A DNA stretch of 64,000 nucleotides, from positions 1-64,000 of the forward strand of contig NZ_JAVIFX010000010.1 of the NCBI RefSeq assembly GCF_031157255.1. Reading direction: 5' to 3'. Under the pieces are notes generated by a model that did not search any database, was not told the origin of the DNA, and saw only the letters and a program-made list of their open reading frames with translations. Origin of the DNA: Bradyrhizobium sp. LHD-71. Lineage in GTDB: Bacteria > Pseudomonadota > Alphaproteobacteria > Rhizobiales > Xanthobacteraceae. The translations under genes were made by a program, and so were the position numbers. Positions 7,610 through 18,146 of this stretch are shown one piece after another (positions within the stretch are counted from its first letter, which is position 1; every line of letters starts with the position of its first letter).

Positions 7610-8740
7610 ATGACGATAAAAGCGAAGCTGCTGCTGGCCGCGCTCGCGTTGATCGGCGCAGCCGGATACCTCGTCCATGCACGCGCATCGCGCGCAACGC
7701 CCGTCGCCTCGACCGAGCAGCCGGTCCCGGTGTCGCTGCTGACCGCGATGCGATCGAACTTTCCGGTGCTGCTCAAGGGGCTCGGCACCGTGCAGCCATT
7801 CAACACCGTGACGGTTCGCAGCCGCGTTGACGGCGAGATCGTCAAGATCGCCTTCCGCGAAGGCCAGACCGTGCAGCAGGGCGATCTGCTGGCGCAGATC
7901 GATGCACGGCCCTATCAAGCAACGCTCGACCAGGCGGTTGCCAAGAAGGCGCAGGACGAGGCGACGCTGACGAACGCCAAGCTTGATCTGCAGCGATATT
8001 CCACGCTTGCGAAGCAGGAGTTTGCGTCGCGCCAGCAGCTCGATACGCAGGTCGCCGCGGTCGCGCAGGATACTGCGCTGGCGCAGGCCGATCAGGCGGC
8101 GATCGACAATGCGCAGACGCAGTTGAGCTACACGACGATCAAGGCGCCGATCACCGGACGCGTGGGCTTCCGACTGGTCGACCAGGGCAACATCGTCAAC
8201 GCCTCGAACCAGAGCGGCCTCGCCACGATTGCGCAAGTACGGCCGATCTCGGTGGTCTTCACGCTTCCCGAGCGCGAGATCGACCGCATCAACAAGGCGA
8301 TGGCGCACGGCTGCGTGCCGGTCGCAGCCTTTACGACCGACGGCACACGCAAGCTGGCCGAGGGGACACTGACCGTTGTCAATAATCAGGTCGACACGAC
8401 CACCGGCGTCATTCAACTCAAGGCGACGTTCGCCAACGAAGACGATGCCCTATGGCCCGGGCAGTCACTGTCGGTGCAGGTGCTGGTCGGAACGCTCGAC
8501 AATGTCGTCGTGCTGCCGCAGTCGGCAATCGAGCGCGGCCAGCAAGGGCTCTGGACGTACGTGGTCGACAAGAACCAGCGTGCCGAGGCGCGGCCGATCC
8601 AGATCGGCGAGGCCGACAGCCGCAATGCCGTGGTTGTCGGCGGCATTGCACCCGGCGACCGGATCGTAACCGCCGGTCAGTACGGGCTGCAGGACGGCGC
8701 ATTGGTGACGCCGAGGCCCGACCCCGGCGTGCGCCAATGA
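7610..8740 (+). CDS. RND efflux periplasmic adaptor subunit (MdtA/AcrA-like)
   Basis: 376 residues. An N-terminal signal/anchor helix (residues about 4-20) is followed by a lipoyl-like domain (VTVRSRVDGEIVKIAFREGQTVQQGDLLAQID), an alpha-helical hairpin, a second lipoyl half (TTIKAPITGRVGFRLVDQGNIV) and beta-barrel/membrane-proximal domains (LPQSAIERGQQG). I start at ATG 7610 with GAGGGGG upstream rather than the TTG two codons earlier. The stop overlaps the permease start (ATGA at 8737-8740), so translation is coupled. The adaptor links the inner-membrane pump to an outer-membrane channel, which is not encoded here. Confidence 0.93.
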   Translation: MTIKAKLLLAALALIGAAGYLVHARASRATPVASTEQPVPVSLLTAMRSNFPVLLKGLGTVQPFNTVTVRSRVDGEIVKIAFREGQTVQQGDLLAQIDARPYQATLDQAVAKKAQDEATLTNAKLDLQRYSTLAKQEFASRQQLDTQVAAVAQDTALAQADQAAIDNAQTQLSYTTIKAPITGRVGFRLVDQGNIVNASNQSGLATIAQVRPISVVFTLPEREIDRINKAMAHGCVPVAAFTTDGTRKLAEGTLTVVNNQVDTTTGVIQLKATFANEDDALWPGQSLSVQVLVGTLDNVVVLPQSAIERGQQGLWTYVVDKNQRAEARPIQIGEADSRNAVVVGGIAPGDRIVTAGQYGLQDGALVTPRPDPGVRQ

Positions 8741-11700
8741 GCGAGGGCATTTCTTCCGCGTTCATCCGCCGTCCGATCGCGACGTCGCTGCTGATGGCCG
8801 GGATTCTGTTCGTCGGCATTGTCGCTTATCCGGCGTTGCCGGTGGCGCCGTTGCCACAGATCGATTTCCCGACCATTCAGGTGTCGGCATCGTTGCCGGG
8901 CGCGAGCCCGGATACCATGGCCTCGTCGGTGGCTCAGCCGCTTGAAACCCAGTTCACGCAGATCGCTGGCATCAGCGAGATGACGTCGACGAGCTCGCTC
9001 GGAACGACCTCGATCACGATCCAGTTCAATCTCGACCGCAACATCGATGCTGCCGCCAACGACGTGCAGGCGGCCATCAACGCCGCGGCCGGACAGCTGC
9101 CGAAAAATCTGCCGAGTCCGCCGAACTACCGCAAAGTGAATCCGGCCGACTCGCCGATCCTGTTGCTGTCGGCGACCTCTGCGACGTTGCCGCTGACCGA
9201 GCTGGACGACCAGGTCGAAACCAAGATCGCACAACAGATCAGCCAGGTCCCCGGAGTTGGTCTGGTGACGATCGGTGGCCAGCAGAAGCCGGCGATACGT
9301 ATCCAGGTCGATCCGGCGAAGCTCGCCACCAAGGGCCTCTCGCTTGAGGATGTCAGGGCGCAGATTTCGGCGGCCACCGTCAACAGCCCCAAGGGGACCG
9401 TCGACGTTGCTCAGCGCAGCTACACGATCTACGCCAACGACCAGCTGCTGGCAGCGAAGGACTGGAACGATGTCATCGTCGCCTACCGCAATGGTGGGCC
9501 GATCCGTATCCGCGACATTGGCACGGCGGTGGCAGGTCCTGAGGACGACAAGCAAGCCGCCTGGGCCAATGGCACGCGCGGCATCTTTCTGGTTGTCTTC
9601 AAGCAGCCTGGCGCCAACGTGATCGACACGGTGGACCGTATCAAGGCGGCGCTGCCGCGGCTCAAACTGGCGCTGCCTCCGGCCATCAAGGTCGACATCG
9701 TCAGCGACCGCACCCAGACCATCCGTGCGTCTGTCGCCGACGTGCAGTTCACCCTCGGCATCACGATCGTTCTCGTCGTCCTCGTGATCTTCGCTTTCCT
9801 GCGGAACCTGTGGGCGACCATTATCCCGGGCGTGACTGTGCCGTTGGCGCTGCTTGGTGCCTGCGGGCTCATGTGGCTGCTCGGCTACAGCCTCGACAAC
9901 CTGTCGCTTATGGCGTTGACGATCTCCGTCGGTTTCGTCGTCGACGATGTCATCGTCATGCTCGAGAATATCACGCGGCATATCGAGGAGGGCGTCGCGC
10001 CGTTCCAGGCCGCGCTGATGGGCGCCGGCGAAATCGCCTTCACGATCTTCTCGATCAGCCTGTCGCTCGTTGCGGTGCTGATACCGCTACTCTTGATGGG
10101 GGGTCTCATCGGCCGGCTGTTTCGCGAGTTCTCGGTCGTGCTGGCGCTGACGATCCTTGTATCCGCGCTGGTGTCGCTCACCCTGACGCCGATGATGGCG
10201 TCGCGCTTTCTCAAACCGGAGTGGGAGCAGCGTCATGGCCGGCTGTTTCGGGCGAGCGAGCATCTTTTCGAGAGAATGCTGAGCGCCTACGAGGCCGGCC
10301 TCGACTTGGCGCTCCGTCACCGGCTGGCGACGCTCGGCATCTTCCTGGCAACGACTGCGTTGTCCGCCTACCTGTTCACCATGATTCCGAAAGGCTTCTT
10401 TCCGCAGCAGGACACGGGTTTGATCACCGGCCAATCGGAGGCGGCGCAGGATATCTCGTTCACGGACATGGCGCGTCACCAGCAGCAGCTTGGCAAGGTT
10501 GTGCTGAGCGATCCGGATGTGGCGAGCGTCGCCATGAGCGTCGGCGGCAACGGTCCGATCAACCTCGGCCGCTTCTTCATTACGCTCAAGCCGCGCGACG
10601 AGCGGTCCGCGAGTGCCGACCAGATCATCGCCCGGCTCCGTCCACAGCTCGACAGGATCGAGGGCGCGCGCCTTTATCTGCAGGCCGCCCAGGATATACG
10701 TGTCGGCGGCCGCTTGTCGCGTACGCAATATCAGCTGACGCTGCAGGACGCGGACGTCGGTGAGCTCAACGCCTGGGCGGCGCGAATCCTCGGCAAGCTC
10801 AAGACGCTTCCCGAATTGCGCGACGTCGCGACTGACCAGCAGAACCAGGGTACGACGCTGACGCTTACGATAGATCGCGACCAGGCCTCGCGACTCGGCA
10901 TCCAGCCACAGGTGATCGACGACACGCTCTACGATGCGTTCGGCCAACGGCAGGTCACGCAATATTTTACCCAGACGAACACCTACCGCGTGATCCTCGA
11001 GGTTCCGCCGGCGCAGCAAGGCATCGAAACCTTGAACACCATCTATGTAAAGTCGCCGTCGACCAATTCGAATGTGCCGCTGTCATCGTTCGTGCACTGG
11101 ACGACGACGCCGGTGCAGCCGCTGTCAATCAGCCATGAGGGCCAGTTCCCGGCTGTCACGATCAGTTTCAACCTCGCGCAGGGCGTTTCGCTCGGCGAAG
11201 CAACCCGTGCGATCGATCAGGCGCAGCGGGAGCTCGGCGCACCGGGCGCGCTGTCTTTCACCTATCAGGGCACGGCCCAGGCCTTCCAGCAGTCGCTCGG
11301 CACCGTGCCGCTCCTGATCGCGTCCGCATTGGTGGTGGTGTACCTGATCCTCGGCATGCTGTACGAGAGCTATATTCACCCGCTGACAATTCTCTCGACG
11401 CTTCCGTCGGCAGCGCTCGGCGCCGTCGGATCGTTGATGCTCGGTGGTTACGACTTCAGCCTGATTGCGTTGATCGGCGTTATTCTCCTGATCGGAATCG
11501 TCAAGAAGAACGGGATCATGATGGTCGACCTCGCCATCAGTGGCGAGCGGGAGAAGGACCTGACCTCCGAAGAGGCGATCAGGCGCGCCGCACTGCTTCG
11601 GTTTCGTCCGATCATGATGACGACGATGGCGGCGCTGCTCGGCGCGGTGCCGTTGATGCTCGGCAGCGGCACCGGCTCGGAGCTGCGCCAGCCCCTCGGA

Positions 11701-11853
11701 TGGGCGATGGTCGGAGGTCTGATCGTGAGCCAGGCCATGACGCTGTTCACGACGCCGGTGGTCTACATCTATCTCGACCGCGTCGCGGGCTGGCTCCGCG
11801 CCTCCGAGACGCCGGATGAGGAGGTCGACAAGCGCGAAAGATCGGCCGTTTAG
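8737..11853 (+). CDS. RND multidrug efflux permease (AcrB/MdtC-like, HAE1 family)
   Basis: 1038 residues, the normal size for HAE1 pumps. The first transmembrane helix follows IRRPIATSLLMAGI; two large periplasmic loops and twelve helices are apparent. The proton-relay Asp pair sits in SVGFVVDDVIVMLEN (helix 4), and ALIGVILLIGIVKKNGIMMVD covers the helix-10 region with the conserved Lys. The start is ATG 8737, overlapping the adaptor stop by four bases; the frame is open further upstream inside the adaptor gene, but that stretch is coding in another frame and is not part of this protein. The stop TAG lies inside the hairpin repeat 11849-11892. Confidence 0.95.
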   Translation: MSEGISSAFIRRPIATSLLMAGILFVGIVAYPALPVAPLPQIDFPTIQVSASLPGASPDTMASSVAQPLETQFTQIAGISEMTSTSSLGTTSITIQFNLDRNIDAAANDVQAAINAAAGQLPKNLPSPPNYRKVNPADSPILLLSATSATLPLTELDDQVETKIAQQISQVPGVGLVTIGGQQKPAIRIQVDPAKLATKGLSLEDVRAQISAATVNSPKGTVDVAQRSYTIYANDQLLAAKDWNDVIVAYRNGGPIRIRDIGTAVAGPEDDKQAAWANGTRGIFLVVFKQPGANVIDTVDRIKAALPRLKLALPPAIKVDIVSDRTQTIRASVADVQFTLGITIVLVVLVIFAFLRNLWATIIPGVTVPLALLGACGLMWLLGYSLDNLSLMALTISVGFVVDDVIVMLENITRHIEEGVAPFQAALMGAGEIAFTIFSISLSLVAVLIPLLLMGGLIGRLFREFSVVLALTILVSALVSLTLTPMMASRFLKPEWEQRHGRLFRASEHLFERMLSAYEAGLDLALRHRLATLGIFLATTALSAYLFTMIPKGFFPQQDTGLITGQSEAAQDISFTDMARHQQQLGKVVLSDPDVASVAMSVGGNGPINLGRFFITLKPRDERSASADQIIARLRPQLDRIEGARLYLQAAQDIRVGGRLSRTQYQLTLQDADVGELNAWAARILGKLKTLPELRDVATDQQNQGTTLTLTIDRDQASRLGIQPQVIDDTLYDAFGQRQVTQYFTQTNTYRVILEVPPAQQGIETLNTIYVKSPSTNSNVPLSSFVHWTTTPVQPLSISHEGQFPAVTISFNLAQGVSLGEATRAIDQAQRELGAPGALSFTYQGTAQAFQQSLGTVPLLIASALVVVYLILGMLYESYIHPLTILSTLPSAALGAVGSLMLGGYDFSLIALIGVILLIGIVKKNGIMMVDLAISGEREKDLTSEEAIRRAALLRFRPIMMTTMAALLGAVPLMLGSGTGSELRQPLGWAMVGGLIVSQAMTLFTTPVVYIYLDRVAGWLRASETPDEEVDKRERSAV

Positions 11854-11892
11854 AGCGCTTTCTGATTAGTTTGCATCGGAAAGCGCTCTAAA
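11849..11892. repeat. Hairpin repeat E overlapping the RND permease stop
   Basis: TTTAGAGCGCTTTC and GAAAGCGCTCTAAA are perfect 14-bp arms, and the pairing extends four more bases toward an 8-nt loop. The left arm contains the permease stop codon (11851-11853). It is followed after 15 nt by hairpin F1, together a two-hairpin block between convergent genes; bidirectional terminator function is likely. Confidence 0.85.
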
Positions 11893-11907
11893 CTCGTTTG
11901 TTTGGTC

Positions 11908-11950
11908 GCATTTTCTGCGGAAAACCGATGCCCACTTTTCCGGAAAATGC
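11908..11950. repeat. Hairpin repeat F (copy F1), IFCGKP-type
   Basis: GCATTTTC...GAAAATGC hairpin with TGCGGAAAA / TTTTCCG inner pairing and a 2-nt bulge. With its upstream CGTTTGTTTGGTC tract it matches the copy at 23561-23603 almost base for base. Frames through it translate as IFCGKPMPTFPENA, a well-known spurious peptide in alphaproteobacterial annotations. It sits between convergent genes. Confidence 0.9.
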
Positions 11951-11987
11951 TTTGGCGCCGCTTACCAGCGCGCGGAGGCCGTCCGGC

Positions 11988-12764
11988 TCAGTTCACTGTC
12001 GGATCCTTCGGCTTGTCGCCGCCGAAGATGGCCTGGCCTTCCGGCGTCAGGTAGGGCTGCAGGATGCGCCAGGGTACGAAGGCTGTATACGCACCCTCGG
12101 CGTAGGCGCCGACCGCATAGGGCGAGTAGTGGAAGGTCAGGCCCGAGCTCTTGCCCGGTTCGGTCGACGGCTCGAGCACGACCGCGCCGATCTTGAACAG
12201 GCTCGGCTGCACGTTCTTGAACCAGTCGTTGTCGTTCACCTCGTACGTGCCGCGGTCCTTCTTTTCGACGATCAGCGAGGAGATGACGGCATTCTGGATT
12301 TCGACCAGAGCGCGACTGTTGTCGGCGAGATCGTTGAAGAAGGGGCGGATGCTGATGCGTTTCTTGGCCTGGTCGTCCCAAAGCACCGTTTCGAGCGTGG
12401 TGTTCGGATGCGCGCCGCCCGTATTGGTATAGTCGGTACGAAGGATGCTGATGTACCGACCTGCAACGACCGACGTCACCGCGTAGTCGCGCTCGAACGT
12501 CCAGCGCCGGCCGCCGCGGAACAGCTCGGGGGAATTCTGCCATTCGCGGTCCGCCTCGCGCCGCTCACGGTCCACCCACCGCTTGCTTTCGCCAAGGATG
12601 TTGACGGCCAGTTCGGGCTTCGCCTTGATCGCATCGTCCAGGGTGACGGTGATCTCGACGGCCTTGGTCCTGGTTGCGATCGCAGCCTTCGGGGCGGCTT
12701 GCGCGGGCAGGGTCGAGGTGGCGAGAATTGCAGCGACGATGCCGGTGGCAATCCAGCGCGGCAC
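11988..12764 (-). CDS. Exported DUF4163/DUF3298 domain protein
   Basis: 258 residues, GTG start. Residues 1-23 form a signal peptide (ILATSTLPAQA-AP). The rest matches the DUF3298/RsiV-like fold: an N-terminal segment, a central YISILRTDYTNTGGAHPNTT motif (the GGAHP signature of this family), and a C-terminal FHYSPYAVGAYAEGAYTAFVPW segment. Some members (RsiV) bind lysozyme; whether this one does is unknown. It starts 4 bp after the scpA stop, so it is the distal gene of the methylmalonyl-CoA mutase operon. Confidence 0.87.
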   Translation of the reverse strand: MPRWIATGIVAAILATSTLPAQAAPKAAIATRTKAVEITVTLDDAIKAKPELAVNILGESKRWVDRERREADREWQNSPELFRGGRRWTFERDYAVTSVVAGRYISILRTDYTNTGGAHPNTTLETVLWDDQAKKRISIRPFFNDLADNSRALVEIQNAVISSLIVEKKDRGTYEVNDNDWFKNVQPSLFKIGAVVLEPSTEPGKSSGLTFHYSPYAVGAYAEGAYTAFVPWRILQPYLTPEGQAIFGGDKPKDPTVN

Positions 12765-12768
12765 GACG

Positions 12769-14928
<2,160 letters not shown>

Positions 14929-14955
14929 CGATCTCGAGGCCCTGATCGTCTTGAT

Positions 14956-15420
14956 CTATGTATCATGGTCCGGGTGCTGGTGGCTGACAATGCGCGCCAG
15001 CGTCTGCGCGCCTGCAAGTTCGCCTGTCGTTCGTCCCGGCAGGTCGTCGATAGACCCTACCCATGGCAACCGTGATTCCGTTCCGGTCGCATAGGTCGGC
15101 GTCACAAGGTCCGGCCGGTCGAAACTTCCGGTTGTCAGCTCCATGTAGGGTCCGCCGATCTGGCGATAGCTGAGCGGTGTTCCGCAAGCGGCGCAGAAGT
15201 TGCGTTCGGCGATGGTCGAGGACCGGAAGCTCGCCGGCTGGCCGCGGGTCCAGGCAAAGTCTTCGTGGCGGACCTCGGCGAGGGATATGAAGGGACCGGC
15301 GACGGCCTTCTGGCACATGCGGCAATGGCACAGGCCGACTTTGACAGGCTCGGCGTAGACCGCAAAGCGGATGGCGCCGCATTGGCATCCGCCGGTCAGT
15401 ACGGCCTTGCGCCCGGTCAT
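14956..15420 (-). CDS. GFA-family (CENP-V/GFA fold) zinc protein
   Basis: 154 residues of the glutathione-dependent formaldehyde-activating (GFA) fold. The zinc-binding cysteines are visible: C12 and C14 (GGCQCGAIRF), C31, C33 and C36 (LCHCRMC), and C76 and C79 (FCAACGTPL). The ATG overlaps the mutA stop by four bases (ATGA), so it is translationally coupled between the two mutase subunit genes. Many GFA-fold proteins have no proven formaldehyde role; a function linked to the mutase is suggested only by position. Confidence 0.9.
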   Translation of the reverse strand: MTGRKAVLTGGCQCGAIRFAVYAEPVKVGLCHCRMCQKAVAGPFISLAEVRHEDFAWTRGQPASFRSSTIAERNFCAACGTPLSYRQIGGPYMELTTGSFDRPDLVTPTYATGTESRLPWVGSIDDLPGRTTGELAGAQTLARIVSHQHPDHDT

Positions 15421-17285
15421 TGCTTCGCCTCCTGGTACGCTGCACGCAGCGTCGCCAGCACATCGCTTCCCGCGAAGATGAAGTCGCTGACGGCAGCGGC
15501 GCGATAGTCGGCTTCTTTCTCGCCCGGCCGACCTGCAAGGTAGATAGGGGCCGCCCCTGCCTCCGCCAACGCCTTCGCCGCATCCGCAGCATTGGTTGCA
15601 TAGACGGCGTCCGACGAGCAGAGGCAGACGAGCGAGGTTCCCGCCTTCTTGAAATGGTGCACGAGCGTCGGAATTTCCCAGAAGCCGTCATTGTCGGGGG
15701 CTTCGATGCCGCCGGCTTCGAAGAAATTTTTCGCAAAAGTGGCGCGAGTGGTGAAACTTTCAGGCGTTCCGAGATTGGCGAGAAAGACTTTGGGGCGGCT
15801 GCCCGTTCTCGCCAGGATCTCGTCCGATACGTCGCGCAGCGCTTCGAACGGCTCCGCGAGGCGATACGGCGTCAGCGCATCGAAGGTGTATTTCGCATCG
15901 CCATAGGCTTCGAGAGCGACGGGGCGTGCAGGGAGGACGCTCGGAGACTTCTCCAGCAGGTTGGCGAATTCGCTCGTGCCGGTGATGACATCCTTGCGCC
16001 GCGCGACGTTCTTTTCGCGCAGCGTACGCACGTCTGAAATCTGGCCTTGCAGCATGTTGCTCGCCAGCGCGGCCCAGATTCCGCCGGCCTTTTCGATGTT
16101 CTGAAACAGCTCCCAGGCGTGTGTGCTGAGCTGAGCGGTCAGCGCTTCGATGCCGCCGGAGCCAGCGGCCGGATCGGTGACCTTATCGAGGTTCGACTCC
16201 TCGAGCAGGATCAACTGCGTGTTGCGCGCAACACGTCGCGCGAATGCGTCCGGCAGGCCAAGCGCCAGCGTGTGCGGCAGTACGGTGATGCTGTTCGCGC
16301 CGGCAAGGCCGGCTGCAAACGTCGCCATGGTCGCGCGCAGCATGTTGACGTCGGTGTCGCGCCGCGTGAGCATCCGCCATGCGGTGTCCGCGGCAATGAA
16401 CAGCGGCGCCGGCGTGAGGCCGCAGGCCTGCTCGACGCGCGCCCATAGCTTTCGCAGGCTGCGAAACTTCGCCATGGTGAGGAATTGATCGGCGTCGGCA
16501 CGCATGCGCGCGTAAATCATGTTGCGCGCCGTGGACAGCGGCATGCCTGACGCTTCGAGTGCGCGCAGGTAGGCGATCCCGGCCGCGAGCACAAATGCAA
16601 GCTCTTGTGCTTCCGAGCCGCCGGCATCGTGGACCACGCGGCCGTCGGCGACGACTGCACGGCCTTGGACACCTTGTGCGGCGACAGCATTGACGGCATC
16701 CGCCAAGGTGGGCGCCATGTCGTCCCAGGAATAGGGGCTCGCTCCCCACACGGCGGCCGCACCGATCGGATCGAAACCGAAGCGGATGTCGCAGGCAGAC
16801 GCCGCGATGCCCTGCTCCTTGAGCAAGGCGAGCACGTGAAAAGGCGCCTCGCGCGATTGCGGTCCGATCTGAAACTCGATCCCGATGCCTGCATCGAGAT
16901 GGACCCCGTCCAGGGTTCGCCGGATCGCCGCCGGCGACGGATCGAGCCCGAAACCCGCCGAGCCGTTCGCGCCGGCGAATACCAGCGAAAGACCGGTTGC
17001 GCCGTTCTCGAGGTCGGTGAGCGCCTGCTTATTGGCCTCCGCCGGATCCGGATGATCGAGGCGCTGCATGATCTGCCAGGGCGTTGCTGCCGGGCGGCCG
17101 GCAACGATCGTCGCATCAGTCGTGCGCGGGTAAAGCGGTTCGACCGAAAGCCCGTCCGCGGTCTTGGCCACGAGCCGTTCGCGCGGCGCGCCTTTCAGCA
17201 CGCCATCGACAAGTTTCAGCCACGTCTCGCGAGTGGCGGCGGGAAACTCGGACGCAAGCGGCAGGTCCTCGGCATCGGCAGACAT
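15417..17285 (-). CDS. mutA: Methylmalonyl-CoA mutase, small (non-catalytic) subunit
   Basis: 622 residues from the ATG at 17285 (MSADAEDLPLASEF). This start has a GGAG site 12 bases upstream and is where the family begins. The frame is open to a GTG at 17405, but those 40 extra residues are encoded by repeat D1 and flanking DNA and are not mutase-like. The TIM-barrel half is retained, but the C-terminal cobalamin-like domain reads FLANLGTPESFTTRATF where the catalytic subunit has the cobalt-ligating DxHxxG, as expected for the structural subunit. First gene of mutA-gfa-scpA-DUF3298. I saw no cobalamin riboswitch upstream; that leader is taken up by repeats D1-C1. Confidence 0.94.
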   Translation of the reverse strand: MSADAEDLPLASEFPAATRETWLKLVDGVLKGAPRERLVAKTADGLSVEPLYPRTTDATIVAGRPAATPWQIMQRLDHPDPAEANKQALTDLENGATGLSLVFAGANGSAGFGLDPSPAAIRRTLDGVHLDAGIGIEFQIGPQSREAPFHVLALLKEQGIAASACDIRFGFDPIGAAAVWGASPYSWDDMAPTLADAVNAVAAQGVQGRAVVADGRVVHDAGGSEAQELAFVLAAGIAYLRALEASGMPLSTARNMIYARMRADADQFLTMAKFRSLRKLWARVEQACGLTPAPLFIAADTAWRMLTRRDTDVNMLRATMATFAAGLAGANSITVLPHTLALGLPDAFARRVARNTQLILLEESNLDKVTDPAAGSGGIEALTAQLSTHAWELFQNIEKAGGIWAALASNMLQGQISDVRTLREKNVARRKDVITGTSEFANLLEKSPSVLPARPVALEAYGDAKYTFDALTPYRLAEPFEALRDVSDEILARTGSRPKVFLANLGTPESFTTRATFAKNFFEAGGIEAPDNDGFWEIPTLVHHFKKAGTSLVCLCSSDAVYATNAADAAKALAEAGAAPIYLAGRPGEKEADYRAAAVSDFIFAGSDVLATLRAAYQEAKQ

Positions 17286-17323
17286 GAACGCGAACCACTC
17301 CAAGTATCGATAGGCGCCGATCT

Positions 17324-17410
17324 CTAGCGCGGTGAGTTTGAAATTCCTGCCAACGTCCCAACGTCGCGGCAAGTCCGGCGCAGGAATTTCAAATTCAAAA
17401 ACCACACTAG
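17324..17410. repeat. Palindromic repeat, type D (copy D1)
   Basis: An 87-nt hairpin with CTAG at both ends and inner arms TTTGAAATTCCTG / CAGGAATTTCAAA. The outer right arm, which faces the spacer (17411-17423), is four bases longer than the outer left arm. It lies in the mutA leader, 38 bp upstream of the chosen start. Confidence 0.88.
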
Positions 17411-17423
17411 AAACATAAAGTTG

Positions 17424-17501
17424 CTAGTGCTCCTTATGTTTCCGAAGTTCGCATATCGAGTGTACCGCGCCGTGATGCGAACGTCGGAAACGGAGCACTA
17501 G
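17424..17501. repeat. Palindromic repeat, type C (copy C1)
   Basis: A 78-nt hairpin ending CTAGTGCTCC / GGAGCACTAG with inner arm GTTTCCGAAGTTCGCAT. The left arm, facing the spacer, carries four extra bases (TTAT); the right arm has one mismatch (ACGTCGG). With D1 it forms a D-spacer-C composite on the mutA side of folK. Confidence 0.92.
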
Positions 17502-17553
17502 TTCTTTGACCGAAAAATGCCATGGCGCAAGGGGTGGCAGACGGCCATTTTGC

Positions 17554-18096
17554 TCACGCTGGCGGCAGCTTCTCAACCCCGTCCGCGGCAACCGTTCTCA
17601 ACGCTGCGGCGGCGGTGCGGCCGCCGATCGTTCGGTTGGGGGCGATTTCGGACAGCGGCACCAGGACGAAGGCGCGCTCGAACAGGCGAGGGTGGGGCAA
17701 TGTCAGTCCGTGCTCGTCGATCGCCAGGTCGTCAAAGGCGAGCAGGTCGAGGTCCAGCGTGCGCGGTCCCCAGCGACGCTCGTTGCGGCGATCGCGGCCG
17801 TGCTCCCTCTCGATGTCGTGCAAGGTTTGCAAGAGCGCGTGGGGATCGAGCGGCGTTTCGATCTCGATGCACGCGTTGACGAATGACGGCTGCTGCTCTT
17901 CGCCCCAGGGCGGCGTCGAATAGTCCGATGAGCGCGCAACCAGGCGGGCTCGGGCTCTGTCGCAGATCGCAGGGATTGCCCGGGCAAAGCGCGCCCGGAC
18001 GTCGCCGACGTTGCCGCCGAGCGCAATCAGCGCGCTTGTAACCCGAGGCCCGGCACCAGTGCTGCCGATCTGAAATTCCTGCACCACCTGACGCAA
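17554..18096 (-). CDS. folK: 2-amino-4-hydroxy-6-hydroxymethyldihydropteridine pyrophosphokinase
   Basis: Transfers pyrophosphate from ATP to 6-hydroxymethyl-dihydropterin in folate synthesis. The motifs are ALIALGGNVGD, the LLARSSDY-like ARSSDYSTPPWG, FVNACIEI, and RRWGPRTLDLDLLAFDD with the two catalytic Asp. The frame from 18096 (TTG) gives 180 residues; GTG codons at 18087 and 18084 are alternatives. All three candidates lie inside repeat D2, and no ATG, GTG or TTG occurs between the repeat and the first conserved strand (VTSALIALGGN), so initiation must use repeat-derived sequence. A GGGAGGA tract in the D2 loop is the only visible ribosome-binding site. Downstream of folB on the same strand. 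Confidence 0.93.
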   Translation of the reverse strand: MRQVVQEFQIGSTGAGPRVTSALIALGGNVGDVRARFARAIPAICDRARARLVARSSDYSTPPWGEEQQPSFVNACIEIETPLDPHALLQTLHDIEREHGRDRRNERRWGPRTLDLDLLAFDDLAIDEHGLTLPHPRLFERAFVLVPLSEIAPNRTIGGRTAAAALRTVAADGVEKLPPA

Positions 18097-18133
18097 GCTC
18101 CTCCCAGGAATTTCAAATCGAAAGCGGCACTAG
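18056..18133. repeat. Palindromic repeat, type D (copy D2), overlapping the folK start
   Basis: A 78-nt hairpin with inner arms TGAAATTCCTG / CAGGAATTTCA and ends CCAGTG (degenerate) and CACTAG. The right outer arm is three bases longer. Its loop, read on the minus strand, contains GGGAGGA and the candidate folK start codons TTG 18096, GTG 18087 and GTG 18084. The 13-nt spacer 18134-18146 differs from the D1-C1 spacer by one base. Confidence 0.88.
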
Positions 18134-18146
18134 AAACGTAAAGTTG

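Noticed and set aside
8452-8736. Upstream extension of the RND permease
   Set aside because: This part is the coding end of the adaptor gene in another frame; the permease family begins at MSEGISSAFIRRP (8737).
17324-17410. N-terminal extension of MutA to the GTG at 17405
   Set aside because: The 40 extra residues are encoded by repeat D1 and flanking DNA, are unlike the mutase family, and a family-consistent ATG with a ribosome-binding site lies at 17285.
17286-17553. Cobalamin riboswitch upstream of mutA
   Set aside because: The leader is taken up by repeats D1 and C1; I could not find a B12-box-like core. A covariance search would settle it.
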